From positions 20,003,456 through 20,067,455 of the forward strand of contig CM049318.1 of the NCBI GenBank assembly GCA_026874595.1: DNA of 64,000 nucleotides. The letters run 5' to 3'. Each line of letters opens with the position of its first letter. The stretch's first letter is position 1. The notes under the pieces were generated by a model that made no database searches, was not told the origin of the DNA, and saw only the letters and a list, made by a program, of their open reading frames with translations. Source of the stretch: Sipunculus nudus. Lineage: Eukaryota; Annelida; Sipuncula; Golfingiida; Sipunculidae. A program made the translations under genes and the position numbers. Positions 36,353 through 46,341 of the stretch are shown here, one piece after another.

Positions 36353-36573
36353 ATGCTCCCCATGGATGTTTTCTTGTGGACTGTCACTCTGGTCGTTGGT
36401 GGAATACAAATCGTTGAGACAAGTTTTTACAAGAAAGTGTACCGACGGTATGACGTCGAAAAGGACTGGGAAGGAGCTCGACAATACTGCTTAGATCAGC
36501 AAGGTGATTTAGCAACCATCAAATCACCGGATGAGGCTGAGGATGTGGAAGCATGCGTTAACGGTACCACCGG
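36353..36573 (+). CDS. L2 exon 1
   Basis: ATG at 36353, chosen as the first in frame and equivalent in position to L1. It encodes the signal peptide and the CTLD start (YKKVYRRYDVEKDWEGARQY, LATIKSPDE). Donor ACCGG|GTAAGT. Confidence 0.88.
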
Positions 36574-39359
36574 GTAAGTAACCTGAAAGCGATTTGAAAT
36601 GTCTGTGTTATGATATACATACATGCGCATCATATAATGGTTGTTTTTGTTCATTAAATAACAATAAAGGGCAAAATGTTTTATACAGAAAAAGTTTTAA
36701 ACGGATTCAATTATAATGAAATAATCAATATCCATAAACAAATACGGTCCATTATATGCTCTTTTCTCCTGCACGACTCAATGAAATAAACATTAAAATA
36801 CATGGTGACGCAACGACTTTTACCTTGACTGTTTTTAAACTAGATTTAATATAAATTTTAAATCCTGCACTATATTGCACCATTCTTGCAATGTTGAATT
36901 ACACATTAAAGATCTTTAATATTTAAGCCGCGATGTTTTGTTTTCAACCAAGACAGAAATCAAATAATTATGGCTATCAATTAAGGTTATGAATACTTGT
37001 CTACAATTGACGAGCAATCGCGAGGAAGGGCTCCCCTCAACCCCAGTCTTCCAATCCCCGGGTCCTTGCAAATTAGCGGCCAAAAGATATCTCAGACAGG
37101 ATATGTAATTTAAAAATTAGGTTAATTTCTAAAATAAATGTCACTTGTGATTAATACTTTTGACAAAAGATCAATTCTGGAAAACAAACCGTGCTAGAGA
37201 GCTACTGCTACCAGAGACAGAAAGAAGGGATAATGAATAATCCGTTATTGAGTGTACAACCTTGGATAAATGGTCCCAAACATATCAGGATCAAATCTGT
37301 CACCTTTTACCAATACATTGTACATAAGGGTCATTATTTTTAGGATTAGCACAATAATAGTAAACATTGCAAATGTCGTTGCACTTTTTTACTATATTGA
37401 AAAGTTCGGTAAAAAGTATGGATATAGAAATAAACCCATCAACCCCTGGAAATACGAACAACCTGCCCTGAGGGGAGTAACATTGGACTCATCACTACTT
37501 GCAGGGAGGATTACTGGTTGGGGATGTGGAAACGTCCCAGTGACGAGAATAACTACACCTGGATCGACGGGCCATTAAAATGGGGAGATTTGTTAGAGTA
37601 TAATGACGTGGATAAGGAACATTGCGTCCGGCTTGAAAGAGGAAGCATCTGGAATAATAAGCCATGCATCAACATCCTTCGATTTATATGCCAGTTTTAC
37701 CAAGGTAAACTATCTTTTATAATTCGAACCCATAGTAAAACCTATTATCTTACATACTTTCCTGTAGCGAGATAAACTACACCTGGATCCACGGGCCGGT
37801 TGTTTATAAGGGAAGAATCTTGGCAGAAATTATACCACTGAACACATTATTCGGCTTTTATTCGACAGTTCGATATTGAAAACATAAATTGTTTTAGCCT
37901 TTATCGATTCATGTGTCAGTTTTATCTAGGTAAGTTATTATTTATCCCTTGTTCGCAGCACCTCTTGCAATTAATTTGATCAATGCTAATATCAATATCA
38001 ATTGTCTTTAATTTTTTAGGAGTTCTTCAGATTAAAAAAAAATGCCCCAAAAATGCAACATTTTGATAGAAAATAATTATGCAAAAGACCCTACAATGCA
38101 TATAGCATTTTAGCTTGTCACTGACTTACTAAAACATTAAACATCTTATGATGATATAATCATCAATTTTTATATATTATTTAGTTTTATTTTATCTAAA
38201 CGAATTTCGGATAAGTTTGTCATTTTAAACGCCACTGTTTGTGGGCTTATTTTAGGATAATTGACTAATTCTAAAATTGTTTTTCCTCATTTAGAATAGA
38301 TTTAAAGGGTATAGGAGCAATATATACAATTGAAAGAAAAAACATGAAAGATGCGGTGATCCGTTGTGTCTTGAAACAATTCGAGGGTCTTACCAATCAC
38401 ATTAACGCAATGAAATCTCACAAGTATTCAATATTTGCCCAACTATTGCTTAGATATTAATTTATATGGACGCCTCTTTCATTTGTTTCAATGAATTTGC
38501 TCTTATCGATAGAAAATCTAGAAACATATATTCTTCAAGTTTTCTTCTGAACGAAGGCCGGTCCCACGTATTGTTGCCGGCAAACCATATTTCAACAAGC
38601 TGACTGAAACATAATATTGTTGTCTGTAACCTGTTCCAATACCTCGACCGTCAATCTTGGATAACCAATCTTCTCAAAATAAACCGCCGATATCAAAAGG
38701 TACCGACTGTTTTCTGTTATATTAAGGATTGTTCTTTGACTTGTATTGCTATTTTATTCACACCTACAATTAGACTTGTAAACAGCATTCCAACTGCTAA
38801 ATAATCTGAGATATGAACTTAAAAAAGTACATGTATGTATTTCCAGAATTCCCTTCCAGTTTCATACACGGCGACAAGGCAGTATCACAGGTGTCCTCTC
38901 ATTTTATTCCCATGTGTTAACCTACCCGGTGACTACTGCACTTGCAGGCCCTCGTTCGCATTGACGAGGACTGCCACCTAGCAACCCCTGAAAAACGCAC
39001 TCGTGTTTAAGTTAAAACGTCGTTGCGCTCGGCTTTCCTATTAATCCTGCAGAGCGCTGGTCACCAACTCGGCTGAGATTCGAACTCGTGATCTTCCGGC
39101 TTTGAATCATGTACTCTACCCTTAAGCCGGTCTCAAATAATAATTTCATCTGATGACCTACATTTCACAAAATGTCTCATTTGAGATTAAATATATCTTA
39201 TATATGATATATGTGAGAACATCATTTAGTTCAGCTGACGAAAAGACATCTGCGATATGGCAGTTGGTCTTCCTTCGTCGTCTGTCTGTCCCTGATATTC
39301 TTCAATCCATGCATTAACAAGTCCAATATATTCGTAAGACCCAGGAAGTTCATACGCTG

Positions 39360-39420
<61 letters not shown>

Positions 39421-39696
39421 TAGTAGTTAACTGTAAACCATTCATAAAGCTAAATACTTAAACTTTCGTACTATTGAAAGATTTCTTTTTATCGCAGATA
39501 TATCATGATCCAATATTTACACTGTATGATTTGATAAATAAGCTAAGCTTAAAAACACTGATATCAATCAGTTGAGGTGTTTAAAGAAATTACGGATTAA
39601 TGTGGGCTTTGATGAAATGGTTCAAATGTCCATATATTACATGTTATGATTGATTCTTAGGCGTATTTATTTTTCATACACCTCATTTGAAATTCG

Positions 39697-39747
<51 letters not shown>

Positions 39748-41878
39748 GGTAATTTGTAGATCATTTCAAACTTCAGCTTTGCCTTCTTTTCGGCTAGGCT
39801 TAATAAAAAACTTTATAGCTGTAGCGATGTCTTTTTTTCTTCATTTGTTTTTCCTTGTCTGTTAATCTTTACACCCATTCCTTTGTAGAACACAAATAAC
39901 CGTAAGATCCAGACTTACTGGATACTGAAGGCTATGATAGATCCTTTTTTGAACTTAACTTCATATCATGCGATTCATGGCCTCCGAATTACAGAAATCG
40001 CCGATGCTAGATATATATTATTATATAGCGCTAAGACGCTAGTGGTATATACGAAGTTCGAGTGATTTGTCTGTAGGAACTATAACTGCTGTAAGGGAAC
40101 ATTTCTTGTAACCTTTGAATTCGGTTCTTGTTTAAGCAGAACAAAACTACCAGCCTAAAAAATTACCAGTTATGCGGTATGGTAGGTCGGGCTGAGAGAT
40201 GGTCACTGTAGCCTATATTCATGGGCAACCGCGATTTTAGGCTTGTTGGATTCAGCTAGGTGTCAAGTAAGCTGGAATACTATTTGACCTCCGACTGTAA
40301 CGAATAAAAACAATGCCTGGATAGATGATCACTTCTTCAATGCTTCAAGTACAGATCCCTTTTCGCTGCTTGACACCAATCACTTCGAACAATAGGGGAA
40401 CTCATTCCTCGTGTAAATTTCCCTCCTTGGGAGGGAAAGTCTTAGAGGTGTTAATGTTCATTTCTATACCCATATTAAGATACAACATTTATCGGAGATT
40501 TTCACAAGTCATCGAATCCAAACCATCAATGAATTCCCTTCATCTTTTCATGTATGTTAATATTTCTAAATACACAAGATAGTAGATTTACCTAAAATGA
40601 CTTCAGGTCCAATCAATTATCGCAAGACTTTTGATCCTTAGCCACATTTTTAAAGGTGTTCGCCTAAAGTATCGCTCAGGTCCGGCGAAGAACGGTAGAT
40701 CATTCTGATGATCGTATTACGTTAAATATTAATCATTGTCCATCGTCCCTGCAATATTTCATAAATCGTAACCATTACAAAAATCTGTTCAAATTAATGT
40801 GGGTTGGTATGCTTGCAATTTTAGAATTTGACTTAACTAATAACTAACCTATAGTATCGCTCAGGTCCGGCGAAGGACGGTAGACGATCGCTTGGCCTTT
40901 GTCACCTCCAATTTAATGTGCCCTAACAGGATGACTTCATTAAATACAGAAATATTTGTTTGAAGATGCTTCCTGCGGAGCGGAATGTTTATTTTTTCAA
41001 TATCAAAAGTAGTTGTTCTTCTTTTTAAAAAAATATTAACACAATTTATATTTGTTTTCATTTTTTAATAGCAATCAACTGTTCCACACTCGAGGAGACA
41101 ACAAAGGACCATGAACAATCAACAACCCAAGGTGACTGCATTTTAAAAATTCATATCAATTAATACTGCAGATAGCATCGGCGTGTATCTGGTGTAAACG
41201 TTTCAGTTTTCAATAATGACATATTTTCATGAACGGCCTCTATATAAGGAGAACCTTTTGCCTCTATTGTGAAGGTGTGATTTTTATTTGATTGTCGTCA
41301 TAACTATTCATTTCGATGATCGTATTACATTAAGTATTAATCATTGCGCGCGCCCTGCAATATTTCATGAATCATAACCATTACAAAATCATTTTTAATT
41401 AATGTGGGTTGGTTTGCTTGCAATTTCAGCATTTGACTTAACTAATAATTGAGTGACACATAGAATGATGAAATGAATGTATAAGACCATTTTTAATCTA
41501 TTTATATATATTACCTATCTCTTAGGAGTCAAAACCAAAGTGGGTAAAACCGCTGAACTCAGCACTATCACATCGACACCCGGCGAACAAAAGCTTACCG
41601 AAAACGAAGAAACTACCACCGTGTCAATGTCAGACGACGCAACCCTGTACAGTACCAAAGGCAGTAAAATCCCTGAAATAGATCTCGATTACGCTGACTA
41701 CGAAGAAGAAGATAAAGCCGAAAGTGACATGAAGTCGTCGGATCACCGAACAAGCGCGAAAGCAATCGGTGGAACCAGCATTATTTTCCTTGCCTTTTTC
41801 TTTGGGGTAATCATTGTCATTGACTTGGGTACTTTTGCAAAGAACTTGAAACAGTTGAAAAGAAACCTTCGACGCTAA
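36353..41878 (+). CDS. L2: intact C-type lectin-like single-pass membrane protein gene (four exons, 277 codons)
   Basis: Exons 36353-36573, 37505-37704, 41072-41131 and 41526-41878 sum to 834 nt, one open frame with stop, all with GT/AG borders in phases 2, 1, 1. Protein: signal peptide (1-22), CTLD (25-139) with Cys46-Cys136 and Cys114-Cys128 in the canonical pattern and W-I-D-G, W-N-N landmarks; stalk (141-210) with Cys144, sequons at 70, 90 and 143; a sulfation-type acidic motif EIDLDYADYEEED (211-223); membrane helix about 241-259 ending in Asp260; basic tail AKNLKQLKRNLRR. No EPN or QPD is present, and WND is WNN, so classical Ca-dependent sugar binding is doubtful. It is probably a cell-surface recognition or immune receptor; ligand unknown. 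An AATAAA lies at 42103. Confidence 0.85.
36574..37504 (+). other. Intron 1 of L2
   Basis: About 930 bp. Aligns with intron 1 of L1 minus the foldback, TA run and C19 tract, and so gives the empty sites for those. Confidence 0.75.
37505..37704 (+). CDS. L2 exon 2
   Basis: Acceptor ACTACTTGCAG; 200 nt; donor ACCAAG|GTAAAC. It encodes the C-terminal half of the CTLD from EDYWLGMWKRP to FICQFYQ with Cys114, Cys128 and Cys136. Confidence 0.87.
37765..37934 (+). pseudogene. Relic of a second copy of CTLD exon 2, unit 2
   Basis: GATAAACTACACCTGGATCC then ACGGGCC near its start, GAACACATTATTCGGCTTTT in the middle, and TATCGATTCATGTGTCAGTT then TTATCTAG|GTAAG at its end parallel exon 2 in order. 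The acceptor side is lost and the frame has stops, but the end still reads YRFMCQFY before a good donor. It is a dead tandem exon duplicate 60 bp downstream of the live exon. Confidence 0.8.
38870..39130 (-). mobile_element. tRNA-derived SINE, copy 2 (orthologous to copy 1)
   Basis: The minus strand starts at 39130 (CCGGCTTAAGGGTAGAGTAC, with a shortened A-box region) and carries the B-box GTTCGAATCTC at about 39076-39086. The body matches 20176-20460 at the same place in intron 2. Confidence 0.75.
39363..39418. repeat. (TA)n microsatellite
   Basis: Pure TA run of about 56 bp, intron 2 of L2. Confidence 0.97.
39698..39741. repeat. (TA)n microsatellite
   Basis: Pure TA run, equivalent in position to 21002-21049 of unit 1. 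Confidence 0.97.
40701..40860 (+). repeat. Copy of intron 3 sequence inserted in intron 2 of L2
   Basis: TGATGATCGTATTACGTTAA through GTGGGTTGG-ATGCTTGCAATTT and GACTTAACTAATAACT repeats 41315-41455. The insertion is flanked by two copies of ATCGCTCAGGTCCGGCGAAG (about 40672 and 40856), where unit 1 has only one. Confidence 0.85.
41072..41131 (+). CDS. L2 exon 3
   Basis: 60 nt between TTTTTTAATAG and AAG|GTGACT. It encodes the stalk AINCSTLEETTKDHEQSTTQ, phase 1 on both sides. Confidence 0.8.
41132..41525 (+). other. Intron 3 of L2
   Basis: About 394 bp, close in sequence to intron 3 of L1; donor of the intron 2 duplication above. Confidence 0.7.
41526..41878 (+). CDS. L2 exon 4
   Basis: Acceptor TATCTCTTAG. 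It encodes the stalk, the acidic double-Tyr motif, the membrane helix IIFLAFFFGVIIVI and the basic tail, ending in TAA. One extra codon compared with L1 (an added Thr in EETTTVSM). Confidence 0.87.
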
Positions 41879-42376
41879 AAAGGAGTTCCTAGAATGACGA
41901 ACATCCTGTTCCGTTCTTGGAAGACTCCCCTGCTAGACCTGATGCGGTCTGAACGTTGCTGTAGCTGAGCTGGGAATCCTATTATTTTGTTATTTTCCTC
42001 CAAAAACCCGACGCTATGGAATATGTTATTATATATAAATACATACTTATATGAGAGATCAGGAACAATACTCATGAGTTGTCTTGATATACAAACGGCA
42101 TGAATAAAAAAAGAGAAATATTCCTTTACTTTGAACGATCGTTTTTCTCCGTTTAAAACGCACTGGCGTTCGGAAGACTCTATAAATTGAAGTGATGATC
42201 GGCACTGGGACGCTAATTGAAAATCACAGTGTTATAGGTTTTACTTGTTGTCAGAAGCAGTCCATATAAAAATCCATTCCTACAGTCTGCAGCAGCTAAT
42301 TATCATGGACATTTTTAATTGGAATTTACGGCGTGAGGACGCTCATGTTTATACATCGCTATTTTTTTATGAATGC

Positions 42377-42437
<61 letters not shown>

Positions 42438-43283
42438 ATTTTTTTATGTCGGAATCGCGACTTTCCAGCGGAAGGACGCTCATCAACCCGAATATCCGTT
42501 ATTGTTCTTAACTGACACATTTTCTTTGCAGCGCATTGACGTTCATGTTTACACATTCCTTTTTTTTATGTAAATGCACAATTTATATACGCTGATTTTT
42601 TTTATGTCGCAATCGCGGCTTTGCAGCGGAAGGACGATAACCAATACAGCTAGTTGTTGTTGTTCGTAATTTCATAACCAATATATTCTGATGGACTTTT
42701 TTACGACTGAAACTGTGAAGTGCATAAAGTCTCGTTTATACCCGTTGTCATCGCTCCTAAATATAAATATTTGCATTCTTAAATATGTTTTGCATCCGTG
42801 CTTTTAAATTAATGAACACTGGTCTGCTTGCAGTTAAATTGAGGTAGTCATGACGTGCACCATTTATTTTTATTGAATTTTATTTAAAATATAACTTACC
42901 GATTCGACATATGTATGGAAATACCAGCACATTAATAAAGTGAACAATTATGGTAATAGTTTTATGTTCATTTGGCTCTCATATCTTCTAAAATATTCTA
43001 TCATATATTGAAACGTTTGTGTTGCAATCCATAGTATATAAATTCAACTCTAAGCTAGGAAACCAAGTATACCAAATAATTAAGCATAATAATTCTCTTA
43101 TGAATCTAAGATAATTTCCAATAATTTGCAATAAATAAGACAAAGGTTATTTCAACTAACATACCATGCATCGAGAAACCGGCTTGAGGACCTCGGGCCT
43201 TGATCAGAGCAGAACTATTTTCTGCCTTGCTACACAATCGTAGTTGCCGACAAATGGCGCTGCGATAACCCATTTGAAAAACA
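41879..43283. other. 3' flank of L2
   Basis: Holds a possible poly(A) signal AATAAA at 42103, the 182-bp tandem duplication (42330-42650, here with a TA microsatellite inside one copy) and sequence matching 23.6-24.47 kb up to the Tigger insertion point. Confidence 0.65.
42380..42436. repeat. (TA)n microsatellite
   Basis: Expanded inside AATGCATAATTTATATA, which is short at the equivalent place in units 1 and 3. Confidence 0.97.
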
Positions 43284-43924
43284 CAGTGAACTCCCGCATG
43301 ACTACCACCCCGCTAACACGACCACTTTTCTTGGTCCCAGTATAAACTATCATATAAAAAACTTCGGTAAAACGACCACCCCCATAACACGACCACTTGC
43401 CCGTGGCGAACGCGGCCCATTGAGCAGATAACAAGCTCGTCGCCTAGCTTGGACTTAAAAAATAGCCGTAATTAATTAGCCGTATCACCACCACTGCCCC
43501 GTTGCGACCGCGCCCCGGTGAGTAGGTGACACGCTCAGCTCCCAGTTTGGACTTAGATATTAGCCCCTGATTAATTAGCCGGGCACATGGGAAAGTCCGC
43601 TTTCATCTGCCCAGCTATAGTAAGGCTTGTTTATAATGCCGCTGAGCCCGTTAGCCAAATTAAATGCAGCAATAGATATTGTAACATTGTTTGTTGAGGA
43701 CAGCTGCTACATTAGCATTTAACATACTTATAAAAAAGGAGTTTGGCAAACATAACTGACACCAAACGCATACATTCAGGTGAGTAAAGTAAAACTGTGA
43801 CAAATCACATTTCAATGATTAAGCAGGAACCATATAAATAACGCTTATAATTTGATGTGTTCATTATGTTCTAACTACGTGTTCGACGTCAGATCATCTT
43901 CGTGTTTAGACCAATGCTGTTACA

Positions 43925-44146
43925 ATGACTTCACCGCCAACTCGTAAAAAATCAAGAGAGCTCAGCCTCAAGGAGAAGATAAAACTCATCAAGACCGCCG
44001 AGATTCAGCCCGGTACAAGTCAAAGAAAACTAGCCACTCAGTTTGGGATAGGAAAGACACAAGTGCAAGTCATCCTGAAACGCAAGGCTGATTTGATAGC
44101 AGTGTACGAAGAAAATCAACAGGGTAAGAAGGCGACCTTTATTTAA
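43925..44146 (+). CDS. Tigger transposase N-terminal fragment (CENP-B/psq helix-turn-helix)
   Basis: ATG at 43925. RKKSRELSLKEKIKLIKTAE then TSQRKLATQFGIGKTQVQVI and LKRKADLI is the CENP-B-type N-terminal HTH that binds the transposon ends. The frame runs out into unrelated residues at AATCAACAG|GTAAGAAGG, which also looks like a splice donor, and stops at 44144. A normal Tigger protein continues with a second HTH and a DDE domain, both absent. Confidence 0.8.
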   Translation: MTSPPTRKKSRELSLKEKIKLIKTAEIQPGTSQRKLATQFGIGKTQVQVILKRKADLIAVYEENQQGKKATFI

Positions 44147-44172
44147 TCAGAATAACTTACTTCATATTTTGT

Positions 44173-44488
44173 CGCATCACAAGACAACGTGCAAGCAGGC
44201 TGGGAGGATCGACTCATGAGTGATGTGACAGAAGAGAGACAAAAAGAATATGAAGAGGAAAACACCGTAGAAGCTGAGCCTGATGACAGCAAACTACCCG
44301 TCCCATCTGCCACCTTCAAGGAAGCCTTGATATGGGCTGATAAACTGAAAGTCTTTTGCCAGGAGTCCTGTCCTGATTCATGGCAGCCCATGAGCCAACT
44401 TGAGGAAAAACTGCAAACCGAAGCACTGAAAGAAACTGTCAAGTTGAAGACACAGTCAACTCTGGATGGATATTTTGGACGAGTGTAG
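44173..44488 (+). CDS. Tigger transposase C-terminal fragment
   Basis: The frame is open from about 44173 (DNVQAGWEDRL; first ATG at 44189) to a stop at 44486. It is acidic and amphipathic, with EALIWADKLKVFCQE and LDGYFGRV at the end, typical of the tail of Tigger transposases. It follows the HTH fragment after only some 30 bp, which fits an internal deletion of the catalytic core. Splicing from 44121 does not join the two frames at any AG I can see. Confidence 0.65.
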
Positions 44489-46266
44489 ACTGTACAATTT
44501 ATACAATGCTCATGGACTTGTATTATAGCTTAGCCAATCTATTTGTTTCATTTATGTGTTTTATTCCTATGTGAATTAAAGTGTTTGAATCATGTTCATT
44601 TTTGTTATTTATTTTTCTTTATATTTAATGTTTATATTAAACAGGGACAAAAACTTGAGATTTACTTGAAATACCCATATTATCGCTTCCGTTAATATTG
44701 TACAATCAGCGAGCTAACACTACCACCCCGCTAACACGACTACTTTGCCTGGTCCGGCAGGTGGTTGTGTTCGCGGGGTTTTACTGTACTTTGGAATATC
44801 TTCCGATTTATGGAGAAATAAGGCAAAAACCTCTCCCGCTTTTGGACACAATTTTCATCATCCCAGACATTCAAAGATTGCATACATATCTAATGCGTGG
44901 CCACATATTTGTTCCTTGACAAAAGTCCAATACGTCCACCGTAAATTTTAATATATCCTGGTATATATCTAGCCGCAAAAAAATTACATACTTACGTTTT
45001 TTTCATTAAAACAAGAGGGAGGTCCAAAGCTAATTTCCTCCTCCAGCTTTTCGTGTTTTGGAAACAGATTGCCGACACATTCTCATTAGAAGTGGTTGTT
45101 TTCATCTGCATCCCTTTTGCTCTGGTCATGCTTATTTTAATAATGATAATGCTATGAATTGATTAATAAGGTTACTTATACTTCATGGTTAGGTTAATGA
45201 CTGACCATCTTTTGTCACTATCAACCCCCCTCCCCTCTCCCTTCCTACCCAAATATATGCATTACAATATACCACTTCACTGTTGACCTATGAAACATTT
45301 CGATACGGTTGCAAAGTGAAGATATGTATTTGCAATAAAATATGATGGAAGCATATTTGAATTCCAGAGCAGGTCTGTAGTTTTTTTATCGTTTATCTGT
45401 TTGTATACATAATGTTGACATTTAGATGTCGTTGCACTTACATAGGTAGAGTACACTTATAAGCACCCCTACCCCTAAAGTTTACCCCTGTTTTGCACAA
45501 TAATTGAACTTTTATCAATGAATAAATATAAAAAATTGGTTACATGGTGTGACCGACGTTAATAGTATTAGATACAAAATAATATTGTTACAAAAGTAAG
45601 GCATTTTCCTTTATATTCAAAACTATTCGACCTTATTTTATGTATATATGTATGGGGGTAATGAGCTGATTTGTTCATGATTTCACGCCAGATGGCAGCA
45701 AATCATATAAAGATATATCATGTATTTGTTTGTTTCTTAGCAACATTACTCAACAAAGTTATGAACGGATTTTGATTAAATTTTTCAGGACAGCTTGGCT
45801 ATGATACAGGAAACAATTGATTTAGTTTTGTGGTGAATCTGATCACCATCTGGATCCAGGGATTAGATGTATCATATTTTATATTATATCTGCTGTCACT
45901 GACATTCGATCAGTAAACAAGGCAGCTCATTACCACAACATGCTCAAGCTCTCTGGACTCAAGTTATCAAAAGGAACACGTCAGTATTTTTAACTATTTT
46001 AAATTCAGAAACAAATAATGAAGATATTTAACTAGTATGCGTGTGTCCATGTTGGGGGGGGGGCGGAATACTCTCAAGGTCAGTAGTATTCTGTGCGTTG
46101 CGTGATAAAAGGCCTTCTATTATCATTAATCTGCGAGTTGGGGAGAAACTTGAAAAATTTGGTGTCAGAGGTCGGATAACATATTTAAATTCCAGTAATT
46201 AAATTTTGATATTAAAAATAATTAGAAAAGCTCGTGCATGATATTTGTACTGTAACTGAGGACTGG

Positions 46267-46269
<3 letters not shown>

Positions 46270-46334
<65 letters not shown>
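46270..46334. repeat. (TA)n microsatellite
   Basis: Pure TA run of about 65 bp. Confidence 0.97.

Positions 46335-46341
<7 letters not shown>

Larger units (their letters stand above)
37705..41071 (+). other. Intron 2 of L2
   Basis: Contains the dead exon copy, the shared SINE, two TA microsatellites, and a templated duplication (40701-40860) of intron 3 sequence. Confidence 0.75.
43284..44786 (+). mobile_element. pogo/Tigger-type DNA transposon, internally deleted
   Basis: The 5' end CAGTGAACTCCCGCATGACT and the inverted 3' end CAGTAAAACCCCGCGAACAC are terminal inverted repeats of the CAGT...CCCCG type, flanked by CA (43282) and TA (44787), i.e. a TA target with one mutation. The unit 1 homologue (24465-24485, CTGAAAAATACTTTGGAATA) is the uninterrupted site; unit 3 (near 61330) is also empty. 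Near both ends the element has the direct subterminal repeat CTACCACCCCGCTAACACGA, and its 5' part has a two-copy repeat (about 43385-43465 and 43500-43585) ending TGATTAATTAGCCG or TAATTAATTAGCCG. It encodes only the N- and C-terminal parts of a transposase; the DDE core is missing. Confidence 0.9.
24500..44800. repeat. Segmental duplication unit 2
   Basis: Bounded by the block AATACTTTGGAATATCTTC (24471) and its copy after the Tigger insertion (44787). Carries the family B relic, the YqaJ-like relic, the largest minisatellite array, intact L2 and the Tigger element. Confidence 0.85.

Noticed and set aside
43925-44488. A domesticated HTH gene made by splicing the two Tigger fragments
   Set aside because: No AG acceptor joins the two frames in phase; an internally deleted transposon explains the data more simply.
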